Positions 54,210 to 63,555 are shown, counted from the first letter of the stretch. The stretch: DNA of 64,000 nucleotides from Nitrospira sp. (GCA_030123605.1 CP126123.1:2770001-2834000); one strand, 5' to 3'. Numbers and translations are program-made. The notes: a model not told the origin generated them from the sequence alone.

Positions 54210-54213
54210 GACC

Positions 54214-55869
54214 ATGGCTGAATACACATTACTCATCATCCTTTTCGCCCCGTTTGTCGGGGCCTTGGCCTTGATCTTCGTCTCCAACCGCCAACTCTCA
54301 TTGGTCCGAGGCATTGCCGCCGGCGCCGCCGGTGTTTCTTTGATCGCTTCGTTGTACCTCTTTTATGCGTACGATTCGCTCAAAGGCGGCTTCCAATTCA
54401 TTCAACGTATCGAATGGTCCCGCCAATTGGGAATTTCGCTCCATCTCGGGGTGGATGGCATCGGGACCCCTCTGGTACTGGCCTCCGCGATCCTGCTCTT
54501 CGCCGGCATTTTCGTCTCTTGGCACATCAAGGACCGGACAAAAGAGTTCTACATCTGGATCTTGATCCTCGCCGCCGCGACCATCGGCGTCTTCATGTCG
54601 CTGGATCTCTTCTTCCTCTATTTCTTCTATGAAATGTCCGTGATCCCCATGTACCTCTTGTTAGGCATGTGGGGCAGCCACACGAAGAAATATCTGGAGA
54701 TGACCGACCCCGAAGGCCTCAAGCAACGGGATTCCGTCGGCTTCATTTTCAATTTCGCCGCCAACAGCAAAGAATACGCGGCCATGAAGTTGGTCCTGTT
54801 TCTGTCCGCCTTCGCAGTAGTGGCCTTGATGGGGATTCTGCTCATCTATAAGTTTTCCGGGCTCAACACCTTCGATATTTTGGTCCTGCGCGAGAAGGCC
54901 CATTTCTCCGGCCCCCTGGCGACGCTCATCTGGCTGTTGATCTTCTTCGGCTTTGCGTCGATCGCCCCGATCTGGCCGCTGCATTCCTGGTCCCCCGTCG
55001 GCCATGCGGCGGCACCGGCCGCGACCAGCATGTTGCATGCCGGCGTCTTGATGAAACTCGGGCATTTCTCGATCATCCGCGTCGCCTTCGAAATCCTCCC
55101 CGAGACGACCCGTGAGCTCATGCCGATCGCCGCCGTCCTCTGCATCTTCAGCATCATTTACGGAGGACTGGTCGCCTACTACGCGAAGGACACCAAGTAT
55201 GTGATCGGGTATTCCAGTTCCAGCCACATGGGCTACGTGTTCCTCGGCATGGCGGCACTCGACTACATCAGCCTGAGCGGTGCTGTGATCTATATGTTCG
55301 CGCACGCGATGGCCACTGGTATGCTGTTCGCCATGGCCGGCTGGGTCTACGATCAAACGCATACTCGCGACATTCCCTCCTTGGGCGGACTGTCCAACCG
55401 GATGCCCTTCATCTCGGCCGCCTTCGTCGTCGGCTGCATGGCCTCGATCGGCATGCCCGGAACGGTTAACTTCATCGCCGAAGTCATGATCATCGTCGGC
55501 AGTTGGAACAAATACCCCTTTCAAGTCGTGATCGCGGTGTTGGGCATCGTGCTGACCATGGCCTATCTCTTCAAGATGATGCGCGGCCTGTTCTATGGAT
55601 CGATGGCGGAGAAATACAGCCACTCGCACGACGCGGTGGCGGTCGTCGATCGCCTGCCGCTCTTGATCATGATCACCGTCAGCATCGGCTTCGGCATTTT
55701 CCCCGGCCATCTCTACTCGGTGGTCCGTTCAGGAGTCGATCCGCTGATCGCCCGTATCACCAAGGTCGTCCCGGTCGCGGAACAACCGATGACCGATCCA
55801 CATGCCGCCTCATCATCAGCACCCCTGTACACGTCCGGTGAGGCGATAGCGAAGGTGACCTTGCAATGA
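54214..55869 (+). CDS. nuoM: NADH-quinone oxidoreductase subunit M, second divergent copy
   Basis: A 551-residue NuoM homologue. TM5 Glu140 (FYEMSVIPMYLL), TM8 Lys281 (GVLMKLGHF) and TM12 Glu423 (NFIAEVMIIVGSW) are kept. The central TM7 Lys is replaced by Ile250 (FASIAPIWPLHSW), and LPDA is changed to SPVG. A hydrophilic insert of about 35 residues follows TM5 (HTKKYLEMTDPEGLKQRDSV). Clusters with two NuoM are known as 2M complex I and are thought to pump more protons. Whether this subunit pumps without the TM7 Lys is uncertain. The 3' end overlaps nuoN by 4 nt. Confidence 0.93.
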   Translation: MAEYTLLIILFAPFVGALALIFVSNRQLSLVRGIAAGAAGVSLIASLYLFYAYDSLKGGFQFIQRIEWSRQLGISLHLGVDGIGTPLVLASAILLFAGIFVSWHIKDRTKEFYIWILILAAATIGVFMSLDLFFLYFFYEMSVIPMYLLLGMWGSHTKKYLEMTDPEGLKQRDSVGFIFNFAANSKEYAAMKLVLFLSAFAVVALMGILLIYKFSGLNTFDILVLREKAHFSGPLATLIWLLIFFGFASIAPIWPLHSWSPVGHAAAPAATSMLHAGVLMKLGHFSIIRVAFEILPETTRELMPIAAVLCIFSIIYGGLVAYYAKDTKYVIGYSSSSHMGYVFLGMAALDYISLSGAVIYMFAHAMATGMLFAMAGWVYDQTHTRDIPSLGGLSNRMPFISAAFVVGCMASIGMPGTVNFIAEVMIIVGSWNKYPFQVVIAVLGIVLTMAYLFKMMRGLFYGSMAEKYSHSHDAVAVVDRLPLLIMITVSIGFGIFPGHLYSVVRSGVDPLIARITKVVPVAEQPMTDPHAASSSAPLYTSGEAIAKVTLQ

Positions 55870-57362
55870 CGTTTTCCCTCACGATTACGGCCAGTGATCT
55901 GCTGTTGCTCCTCCCGGAGTTGTTTCTCATCGCATGGCTCTGCATCATCCTGATCGTCGATTTTTCGTTCAAACGGATCGTGCAGGAGCAACTGGCCTAC
56001 CTCAGCATCCTGGGGCTCGCCGTCACGCTGGCCATTCTGGCCTACTTCGACGTCACCGGCATCACCGGCACCCTGTTCGGCAAGATGTTCGTGTTGGATC
56101 GTATGGCCATCTTCTTCAAGATCATGATCCTGTTGGCGACGATCCTGGTGATCCTCCTCTCGATCGATTATGTGCACCGGTTCTCTTTCTTCCGCGGCGA
56201 ATACTATTTCCTGGTCGCCACGTCCGCCCTGGGCATGATGTTCATGGCTTCGGCCAACGATCTCCTGTCGCTGTTCGTCACGCTCGAATTTTCGACATTT
56301 GGCTTTTACGTGCTGGTCTCCTACCTGCGTGACGATATGGCCTCCAACGAAGCCGGCCTCAAGTTTTTCATCCTTGGGGTCTTTGCAGCGGGGCTGTTGG
56401 CCTACGGCATCAGCCTGGTCTTCGGCGAAACGGGCAAACTGGTCTTCTCGGAGCTGAGCGGTGCGGCGCCGACCACCGGCCTCGTCATCGGCTTTCTGCT
56501 CATTTTTACCGCCTTGGGGTTCAAAATCGGCACTGTCCCGTTCCATTCCTGGATTCCCGATACGTACCATGGCGCGCCCACTCCTGTGACCGCGTTCCTG
56601 TCGATCGCGCCGAAGGTCGCGGCCTTCGCCATTTTGTTGCGGTTGTTCCTTGTCACATTGGCGACCTTCAAGCCGGCCTGGGTGTTGCTGCTCGTCGCGG
56701 CCTCGATCCTGTCCATGACGTACGGCAACATCGTGGCGATCGCCCAGCGAAACATCAAGCGCCTGCTGGCCTACTCCGGCATCGCACAAGTCGGTAACGT
56801 GTTGATCGGCCTGGCGGCCGGAACCAAAATGGGGACTGACTCCATTTTGTTCTACCTGCTCACCTACCTCTTTGCGAATCTCGGCGCCTTCGCGGTCATT
56901 ATGGCGATCAGTAATGCGCTGGGGAGCGATGAGATCGAAGATTACAGCGGGCTCAATCGGCGTTCACCGTTCCTGGCGTTCGCCATGCTGATTTTTCTCC
57001 TGTCGCTGGCCGGAGTGCCTCCGCTGGCCGGCTTCATCGGAAAGCTCTACATTTTCGTTGCGGCGATCAAGGAAGGTCTCTACACACTCATTGCCGTGGG
57101 GCTTCTCAACGTCGTCATCTCGATGTACTACTATTTGATCATCGTGAAGAAGATGTACATCAGCGAACCGCTCGATTCGTCTCCCATCAAGACCACTGGT
57201 CCCTTGCGGGCGGTGGTCTATGTCGGCCTCGCCGGGACCCTCGTCATCGGCATCTATCCGCAACCCTTCATCGACTGGGTCGTGGCTGCAACCCTCATGT
57301 TCTCCAATTTGGTAGGTCCCTCCGCCTCCATCCCCCCGACCGTTCTTCCATTCGGAGGATAG
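55866..57362 (+). CDS. nuoN: NADH-quinone oxidoreductase subunit N
   Basis: A 498-residue antiporter-like subunit next to NuoK in the complex. Key residues are present: TM5 Glu (VTLEFSTFGFYVL), TM7 Lys (GFKIGTVPFHSWIPDTYHGA), TM8 Lys (SIAPKVAAFAILL) and TM12 Lys (GFIGKLYIFVAAI). It starts within the end of the second nuoM (ATGA overlap) and is the last gene of the operon. No terminator hairpin is evident in the 150 nt that follow. Confidence 0.95.
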   Translation: MTFSLTITASDLLLLLPELFLIAWLCIILIVDFSFKRIVQEQLAYLSILGLAVTLAILAYFDVTGITGTLFGKMFVLDRMAIFFKIMILLATILVILLSIDYVHRFSFFRGEYYFLVATSALGMMFMASANDLLSLFVTLEFSTFGFYVLVSYLRDDMASNEAGLKFFILGVFAAGLLAYGISLVFGETGKLVFSELSGAAPTTGLVIGFLLIFTALGFKIGTVPFHSWIPDTYHGAPTPVTAFLSIAPKVAAFAILLRLFLVTLATFKPAWVLLLVAASILSMTYGNIVAIAQRNIKRLLAYSGIAQVGNVLIGLAAGTKMGTDSILFYLLTYLFANLGAFAVIMAISNALGSDEIEDYSGLNRRSPFLAFAMLIFLLSLAGVPPLAGFIGKLYIFVAAIKEGLYTLIAVGLLNVVISMYYYLIIVKKMYISEPLDSSPIKTTGPLRAVVYVGLAGTLVIGIYPQPFIDWVVAATLMFSNLVGPSASIPPTVLPFGG

Positions 57363-57515
57363 GTTTCACCCGCAGGCCTCTCACCAAGATTGGCTCAAAT
57401 CTCTTCGCATATCAATATCTTCTGTTACAATACGTTCTACAGTCATCAGGAAGCTCGACAACAGTTGGTAACGCGCCTGAACTCCACCTTCGTCGTCCTG
57501 AACGCTGTAAATCGT

Positions 57516-59009
57516 ATGGATGAACCGAACCGCCAACCGGTCGAGGCCGGCGACGACAAGCCCATCCTTCCCACCCCCCCCGAGGTCGAGCGCGTCCTGG
57601 CGACAGTCTCGTCTCCCGGCCGACTGGTTCACTTGCTTCAGAGCTGGTCGATCGAACATCGCATACTGGCCGGCTTCGGACTCGTGTTTGCCGGTATTCT
57701 GGTCATTTCCGTCATTTCGTACCGCAACATGACCGTCCTCATCCGCAACGGCCACCAGGACCAACGCAGCCACGAATTCATTCAATTCCTGGCTGCGACC
57801 GGCGAAGCAATGGATGATGCCGAGAACGGCCATCGCCGTTTCCTCGTGACAGGAGATGACAGTTACCTCGCTTCCTACAACACCCTTCGCGAACGCGCAC
57901 CACAATACATCGGCTACCTCCGGGAGCTGTCCGACCCAGACAGTCATCAGCAGGCGCGCGTGAACGCACTCGAACAATTGATGACGCAGCAACTTCAGGC
58001 GGAGCGTGCGGCCATCGACCTTCGTAACGCCACCGGGTTCGAGTCGGTGAGGACGATGGCTATGGCCGGAGTCGCCAAGACCGAACTCGATTCCGCCCGG
58101 CAGTTGCAGGCTCAGATGGAGCAGGACGAAACCAAGGCCCTTGGGCAGCGGGTGGTGGAATCCACCGCGACCACCCGCTCCAGCATCATTCTGTTGATCA
58201 TCGGTGCATTGTTGCTGTTCGTGCTGCTGGCTGCCGTGTATTATCTGATTCGCCATGACATTACCGAACGACGGCGGGTCGCGGACGAACTCCAACGCCG
58301 CGGGGAACTTCTGGAGGCAGCCAATAAGGAACTGGAAGCCTTCAGCTACTCCGTGTCGCATGATTTACGCGCGCCGCTGCGCCACATCGACGGATATGCC
58401 TCGCTGTTGACGAAGGTCGCTGCCGTCTCGCTGGACGACAAGGCCAAACGCTACCTGCACACGATTTCAGAATCGGCCACCAGAATGGGGCAGCTCATCG
58501 ACGATCTGTTGGTCTTCTCCCGGATGGGCCGACAGGAAATGTTGCGAGGAGAAGTCAACCTGGACCAATTGATCGCGTCCGTGCTACACGATCTTCGACA
58601 TGACTTGCAAGATCGCGCCATCTCGTGGACAATCGCTCAACTCCCTGAGGTCATGGGGGACGCAGCCATGTTACGGCAGGTCTTTACGAATCTGGTCGCC
58701 AACGCGATCAAATTTACCGGTACGAGGCCACAAGCCGTCATCGAAATCGGTAGCCGACCAAGCAGCGAGGACGAAACCGTGTTGTTCATACGCGACAATG
58801 GTGTAGGATTCGACATGCGGTACGCCAATAAACTCTTCGGTGTCTTCCAGCGGCTCCATCGAGCCGATGAATTCGAGGGAACCGGCATCGGACTGGCCAA
58901 TGTCCGACGCATTATTCACCGGCACGGCGGAAAAACCTGGGCGGAAGGCGCCCTCGGCGAAGGCGCCACGTTCTATGTCAGCCTTCCGCTTGCGAGGTCG
59001 TCGACATGA
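57516..59009 (+). CDS. CHASE3-domain sensor histidine kinase
   Basis: A 497-residue membrane kinase. TM1 (about 50-70) and TM2 (about 227-248) flank a periplasmic CHASE3 helical domain (GHQDQRSHEF ... GHRRFLVTGDDSYLASY). The HisKA box keeps His282 (SVSHDLRAPLRHIDGY). The ATPase domain is complete: N-box TNLVANAIKF, G1 DNGVGFD, G2 GTGIGLA. This phytochrome-like kinase class pairs with Rcp1-type receivers, exactly what the next gene encodes (4-nt overlap). The ATG at 57516 is the best start; a TTG at 57390 would add 42 residues. Confidence 0.92.
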   Translation: MDEPNRQPVEAGDDKPILPTPPEVERVLATVSSPGRLVHLLQSWSIEHRILAGFGLVFAGILVISVISYRNMTVLIRNGHQDQRSHEFIQFLAATGEAMDDAENGHRRFLVTGDDSYLASYNTLRERAPQYIGYLRELSDPDSHQQARVNALEQLMTQQLQAERAAIDLRNATGFESVRTMAMAGVAKTELDSARQLQAQMEQDETKALGQRVVESTATTRSSIILLIIGALLLFVLLAAVYYLIRHDITERRRVADELQRRGELLEAANKELEAFSYSVSHDLRAPLRHIDGYASLLTKVAAVSLDDKAKRYLHTISESATRMGQLIDDLLVFSRMGRQEMLRGEVNLDQLIASVLHDLRHDLQDRAISWTIAQLPEVMGDAAMLRQVFTNLVANAIKFTGTRPQAVIEIGSRPSSEDETVLFIRDNGVGFDMRYANKLFGVFQRLHRADEFEGTGIGLANVRRIIHRHGGKTWAEGALGEGATFYVSLPLARSST

Positions 59010-59473
59010 CCGTATCCAAGCCTATCTTGCTGGCCGAAGACAATCCGCGGGACGCAGAGTTGGCCCTCGCGGCGATGGAAGAGCATCACCTCGCCGATAA
59101 AGTCATTCTCTGCCACGACGGCGCCGAAGTTCTGGATTACCTCTATTGCCGCGGCCATTTCAAAACGCGACTGCAGGGAAATCCGGCCGCCGTGTTCCTC
59201 GATCTGAAAATGCCGAAGGTCGATGGGCTGGAAGTCCTGCGCACCATCAAGGGAGATCCCGTCTTGAAGCCCATCCCGGTCGTCATGCTGACCTCCTCGC
59301 GCGAAGAGCGTGATCTGGTCGAGAGTTATGCCTTGGGCGCCAATGCCTACGTGGTGAAACCGGTGGAGTTTCACCAATTTCTCAAGGCCGTCAAAGAGCT
59401 CGGCGTGTTCTGGGGGATGATCAACGAGCCGCCTCCCGAAGGAGCAAGCCGCGCCGCCGGGCGAGCCACCTAG
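59006..59473 (+). CDS. Rcp1-like single-domain response regulator
   Basis: A 155-residue receiver with acidic pair ED (LLAEDNPRDAEL), phospho-acceptor Asp66 (AVFLDLKMPKVDG), Thr in VVMLTSS and Lys in VVKPVEF. The NxRDxEL start marks the Rcp1 group that works with CHASE3 or phytochrome-type kinases. It overlaps the kinase stop by 4 nt, so the two are translationally coupled partners. There is no output domain. Confidence 0.94.
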   Translation: MTVSKPILLAEDNPRDAELALAAMEEHHLADKVILCHDGAEVLDYLYCRGHFKTRLQGNPAAVFLDLKMPKVDGLEVLRTIKGDPVLKPIPVVMLTSSREERDLVESYALGANAYVVKPVEFHQFLKAVKELGVFWGMINEPPPEGASRAAGRAT

Positions 59474-59504
59474 CCGCCGAGCATTCTCCCGTCCCACACA
59501 CACG

Positions 59505-61145
59505 ATGCCTCAACCCCTACGATTCCTTCACCTCGAGAGTTACCAAGCCGACACGGACCTGATCTCCTCCACCTTACGGGACGCCGGTATTTCATGCCGA
59601 CCCACGCGCGTACAGACACGTGAAGAATTTCTGACCGCGCTGAAGCAGGAGGGATTCAGCCTCATTCTCGCCGACGATTCGGTGCCGGGATTCGACGGCG
59701 CCGACGCCCTCTCCCTCGCACGCACCGTGCGTCCCGAGATGCCGTTCCTGTTCATCTCCGGTTCGCAAAGCGAGGACTTCGTCATCGACATGATGCAACG
59801 AGGGGCGACCGACTACATCTTCAAACAACGCCTGGGACGTCTTGTGCCGTCCATCACGCGCACGCTGCGCGACATCGACGAAAGGCAGGAACGCAGACGG
59901 GCGGAAGAAGCGCTGCGATTGAGTGAAAAACAACTCCGCCAGGCTCAAAAAATGGAAGTCGTCGGCCGCCTCGCGGGAGGACTCGCGCAGGATTTCAACG
60001 ACCTGCTGACGGTCATCATGGGTCACAGCCACACGTTGCTGGGAGAACTCGCGACCGGTCATCCCATTCGAGCCAAGATCGAAGAGATGCAGAATGCAGG
60101 AGAACGGGCGGCGGGCCTGATCCGTCAACTCCTCGCCTTCAGCCGGAACCAAGCCGTGGAGCCCACCGTCCTGTCGCTGAACGGCGTGGTCGGCCATGCG
60201 GAATCCCTGCTCCGGCGCCTCATCAACGACGACATCCAACTGGTGATCCGTCCCGATCCGCTTGACGGTCATGTGAAGGCCGATCCCGCCCAACTCGAAC
60301 AGGCCATCGTGAATCTGGTCGCCAATGCCCGGGATGCCATGCCCAACGGAGGCCTGCTGGCGATCGAAACGTCGCAAACGGAACTCACACGTACGCCGAT
60401 GCATCATCTGCAACCACTGCCGCTCGGGCGCTATGTCAAATTGACCGTGACCGACACCGGCTGCGGAATGGATGCCGAAGGCCTGTCGCATCTGTTTGAA
60501 CCGTTTTTCACTACGAAGGACGAACGCCATGGCACCGGGCTTGGTCTCTCGACCGTGTTCGGTATCGTGACGACCAACGGAGGGGGGATCGATGTTTGGA
60601 GCCAGGTCGGCCATGGCACCACCTTCGACCTCTATTTCCCGCTCATCGACCGACAGGTGATGCCGAGAAGCATCCCGGAATCCAAAGACCAACTCAGGCA
60701 GGGATCTGAGACGATTCTGCTCGTCGAAGACGAATCCAGCGTACGCGAACTGGTTCGCAAGGAGTTGGCCAGAATCGGGTATCACGTCGTCGAAGCCAAA
60801 AATGGCGTCGAGGCCTGCCTGTCCGCCACCCAACAAAGTTGTCACGTAGACCTCCTCCTCACCGATGTGGTGATGCCGGGAATGAACGGCCGCGAGCTCG
60901 CGCAACACCTGTCCGTCATCAAACCGAATCTGCGGGTGCTCTTCATGTCCGGCTACCTGGACGACATCAGCGTCAATAGGGACATGGATCCGCATCGGAC
61001 CACGTTTCTGCAAAAGCCATTCACCCCTGATGTGTTGGTACGCACGGTACGCGCGTTGTTGGATTCTTCCGCTCCCGGCACGGACGGTTCCCAATACCCG
61101 TCGTCCCCTTCCGACCCGGCCCCACGAACCTTGCGGGCATCCTGA
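59505..61145 (+). CDS. REC-HisKA/HATPase-REC hybrid protein lacking the phospho-accepting His
   Basis: A 546-residue cytoplasmic protein. The N-terminal receiver (1-120) has Asp57 (LILADDSVPGFDG), but its acidic pair is changed to ES. The dimerisation domain reads AGGLAQDFNDLL: the His of the HDFNN box is Gln162, so it cannot autophosphorylate on the normal residue. The ATPase domain appears intact (N-box NLVANARDAM, G1 DTGCGMD, G2 GTGLGLSTV). The C-terminal receiver has Asp454 (LLLTDVVMPGM) and Lys in FLQKPF. It may act as a pseudokinase, phosphatase or phosphate sink for the kinase-receiver pair just upstream (31 nt gap). Confidence 0.9.
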   Translation: MPQPLRFLHLESYQADTDLISSTLRDAGISCRPTRVQTREEFLTALKQEGFSLILADDSVPGFDGADALSLARTVRPEMPFLFISGSQSEDFVIDMMQRGATDYIFKQRLGRLVPSITRTLRDIDERQERRRAEEALRLSEKQLRQAQKMEVVGRLAGGLAQDFNDLLTVIMGHSHTLLGELATGHPIRAKIEEMQNAGERAAGLIRQLLAFSRNQAVEPTVLSLNGVVGHAESLLRRLINDDIQLVIRPDPLDGHVKADPAQLEQAIVNLVANARDAMPNGGLLAIETSQTELTRTPMHHLQPLPLGRYVKLTVTDTGCGMDAEGLSHLFEPFFTTKDERHGTGLGLSTVFGIVTTNGGGIDVWSQVGHGTTFDLYFPLIDRQVMPRSIPESKDQLRQGSETILLVEDESSVRELVRKELARIGYHVVEAKNGVEACLSATQQSCHVDLLLTDVVMPGMNGRELAQHLSVIKPNLRVLFMSGYLDDISVNRDMDPHRTTFLQKPFTPDVLVRTVRALLDSSAPGTDGSQYPSSPSDPAPRTLRAS

Positions 61146-61233
61146 CGCCGTTCACGCTCAAGAATTGACCCCCATGTCCGTCCTTTCTATACTGAAACCG
61201 TTCAAGGCGTTCCGTGTCACGGTGAGGGTGTGG

Positions 61234-62157
61234 ATGTTCGGCGACAGCCAGCAGCGACCACCATCCGCTCGACTCCTGAATGTGTTGTGCAGCTGCGTGA
61301 TCGCCCTCTGGATCGGCGAGGCGCATCACGTTGAAGCGGCGGGAGACGACCGATCCTGGGAACGATTGATTCCCGGTATCGAAGTCACCCTGTGGAATCC
61401 CGTCGAGGCCTGCCGAGAGGTGCCGGCGCTGCTCATGTTGCATATCGACCCCGAGCGATTTCGGTTTTCGATCTACCAGTTTCGCGATGAAGGACTTTCC
61501 GCGCCGCTCTCGATTCACGAGTGGCAACAACGAACCGGCGCCTACGTGTTGTTCAACGCAGGCTTATTTCGTGAGGACTACTCGTATCTGGGGTTGCTGT
61601 TGAAAGAGGGCCGTTCACTCGGCGGCAAGAAGCACCATTCATGGCAAGGGCTGTTCGCCGCGGAACCGACCGACGGTGCTCTCCGGAAAGCCCGCGTGCT
61701 GGATCTGGCGTTCGACCGGTTCGCCGAAGAAGCCCCCCTCTATCGGGAAGCCGCCCAATCGTTGATGCTGCTCGACCGGACCGGCAAACTCAGAGTGCGG
61801 GATAGTGGCAAGCGCGCCTATCAAACGATCGTGGCCGAAGACAGGGAGGGCGCCATTCTCGTGATCAAGACGGTCGAGAGCGTCTCGCTCCACCACCTTG
61901 CCGATTGCCTGCACCGGCAGATGCCATCGATTCAACAAGCCATGGCAATGGACGGGGGCTCTTCATCCGATGTCATCGCCGCCCCCGACTTGCTGCACGC
62001 CGCCAAGGAAACGCCGCGACAGGCCGAATGGCAAACACTCCTGGAGGGTACGAGGGGAATGCATATCGCCCTTCCCGCCGTCATCGGCATCAGTCCACGG
62101 ACAGGACCACGAAGCCTGCCGCCTCCTGCTTCGGTATCGGCATCGCACGGACGATGA
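61234..62157 (+). CDS. NAGPA/DUF2233-type phosphodiester glycosidase-like protein
   Basis: A 307-residue exported protein. The signal peptide ends near HHVEA (about 30). The body resembles the NAGPA fold of phosphodiester glycosidases and exopolysaccharide-linked enzymes (YVLFNAGLFREDYSYLG, the MDGGSSSDVIAA motif near 245). The GGSS loop is the usual catalytic-region marker. The substrate is unknown, perhaps a cell-wall or envelope glycan. GAGGG 5 nt before ATG 61234 supports that start; ATG 61174 would add 20 residues without a ribosome site. Confidence 0.72.
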   Translation: MFGDSQQRPPSARLLNVLCSCVIALWIGEAHHVEAAGDDRSWERLIPGIEVTLWNPVEACREVPALLMLHIDPERFRFSIYQFRDEGLSAPLSIHEWQQRTGAYVLFNAGLFREDYSYLGLLLKEGRSLGGKKHHSWQGLFAAEPTDGALRKARVLDLAFDRFAEEAPLYREAAQSLMLLDRTGKLRVRDSGKRAYQTIVAEDREGAILVIKTVESVSLHHLADCLHRQMPSIQQAMAMDGGSSSDVIAAPDLLHAAKETPRQAEWQTLLEGTRGMHIALPAVIGISPRTGPRSLPPPASVSASHGR

Positions 62158-62168
62158 CCGCTCAAAAC

Positions 62169-62594
62169 CTAGCGAGCCGGCGCGATGGGATATCCGGCCT
62201 CGGTCCAGGCGTTCATGCTTCCCACGACATTGTACACGTGCGTATACCCCAGATCGGCCAACGTCTCGGCGGCAATGTTGCTGCGATGGCCGGACTGACA
62301 ATACACCACGATATGGTCGTCCAATTTTGCCCCGAGTTCCCGATGCCGAGCCTTGATCTCGCGAAAATCGATGTTCAGGTCGGTTCCTGGAATCATGCCG
62401 GAGGCATGTTCTTCCGGCGACCGCACATCGACCAGCACAAACCCCTTGGCCCCCGTCGAGGAAGCCTTGACCAGGCCGGCCCGTAATTGCTGAACGCTCA
62501 ACACATAGGAATGATGGGCGAGTATCGCTTGAGGTCCGTCGATGACAAGGGCACACAGAACTGCGCCGCATGCGACAAGGGTCAGATATCTCAT
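62169..62594 (-). CDS. Exported rhodanese-like protein
   Basis: A 141-residue protein with a signal peptide (about 1-26) and one rhodanese domain: VLVDVRSPEEHASGMIPG and the active loop CQSGHR with the sulfur-accepting Cys (about residue 100). The loop length of six residues fits sulfurtransferases. It would act in the periplasm on sulfur carriers or as a redox sensor. It is convergent with the preceding gene and divergent from the small lipoprotein gene. Confidence 0.88.
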   Translation of the reverse strand: MRYLTLVACGAVLCALVIDGPQAILAHHSYVLSVQQLRAGLVKASSTGAKGFVLVDVRSPEEHASGMIPGTDLNIDFREIKARHRELGAKLDDHIVVYCQSGHRSNIAAETLADLGYTHVYNVVGSMNAWTEAGYPIAPAR

Positions 62595-62657
62595 GGTCCC
62601 TTCTCCTTTGCTCGTATCGGGAAGGCTCTGTACCGCACCCCCTATGATAGGAGCCCT

Positions 62658-62969
62658 ATGAAAAGCTGGTCAAGAGCAAGCCTCGCCCTGCTGTTGATGG
62701 CCCTCTTCGGTTGCGGGGACGGTGCGATGATGGCGAAGGAACTCGACAACGGCGGGGTGGTCGTCTACCCCTATCGTGCAGAACAGGGCACTCTGCTCTC
62801 ATCGTTTCGGAAAGAGGCGGTTCGTCTGATGGAACAGAAATGCCCCGGCGGATACACAACCGTCCGCGAAGGAGAAACGAAGGGCCGATTACGACAGGCG
62901 AGTCCCGTCGCAGGATCAAGCGACGTGGTGGAAGAGCGACGCTGGGGCATTCAGTTTCAGTGTAAGTGA
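62658..62969 (+). CDS. Small hypothetical lipoprotein
   Basis: A 103-residue protein with signal peptide and lipobox ALFGC (Cys about 19). The mature part is short and polar with a conserved-looking Cys pair (KCPGGY and FQCK) that may form a disulfide. No family recognised. ATAGGAG precedes the ATG. The upstream open frame is not used. It is convergent with pyrE (16 nt). Confidence 0.7.
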   Translation: MKSWSRASLALLLMALFGCGDGAMMAKELDNGGVVVYPYRAEQGTLLSSFRKEAVRLMEQKCPGGYTTVREGETKGRLRQASPVAGSSDVVEERRWGIQFQCK

Positions 62970-62985
62970 GTACCGGTAACCGGCC

Positions 62986-63555
62986 TCAGCCACGGCCTTT
63001 CATGAGATCGTCGATGGTGAGGAGACTCCGCACCCGCACCTGCTCCCGCTCGATACGCGCACGACCGTCCTGCTCCTTGCGATCGACGATCACCAATGCT
63101 TCCCTGACGTGAAGTCCGGCATCACGGGTCGCCGTGATGGCCTTCAGCACCGAGCCGCCGCTGGTGAGGACGTCGTCCACGATCAGCGCGCGATCCCCGA
63201 CGTAGACGACCCCCTCGACGAGCCGGCCCAGGCCGTGATCCTTCGCTTGCTTCCGCACGAAGAAGGTACGCCACTCCCGGCGCTGGACGGCGGAGTAGGC
63301 AAAGTCCGAAATACTGGTCGCAATCGAAATCGCCCCGATCTCCAACCCTCCGAGACAATCGATGTCCAGATCCTTGGTCGTCTCATAGGCCAGACGTGCG
63401 ACCAGGTTGCGGGCATACGGAAACGCCAGCAACGTCCGGCAATCGACGTAAAACTGGCTCAGCAGTCCCGAGGCCAGCTTGAACCGGCCCTCAGGATCCC
63501 ACTTGAAGGCCTGGGTCTTGTGAAAGGCGGCAATAAGGTCGTCTTGCAACATCAT
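62986..63555 (-). CDS. pyrE: Orotate phosphoribosyltransferase
   Basis: A 189-residue enzyme of pyrimidine synthesis joining orotate to PRPP. The PRPP-binding motif is ALIVDDVLTSGGS (about 123-135), and the family starts LIAAFHKTQAFKW and FKLASGLLSQFYVDCR are present. KxxKDHG is seen as RKQAKDHGLG, the flexible catalytic loop. Two ATGs (63555 and 63552) are possible. The next minus-strand gene upstream ends 144 nt away. Confidence 0.93.
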   Translation of the reverse strand: MMLQDDLIAAFHKTQAFKWDPEGRFKLASGLLSQFYVDCRTLLAFPYARNLVARLAYETTKDLDIDCLGGLEIGAISIATSISDFAYSAVQRREWRTFFVRKQAKDHGLGRLVEGVVYVGDRALIVDDVLTSGGSVLKAITATRDAGLHVREALVIVDRKEQDGRARIEREQVRVRSLLTIDDLMKGRG

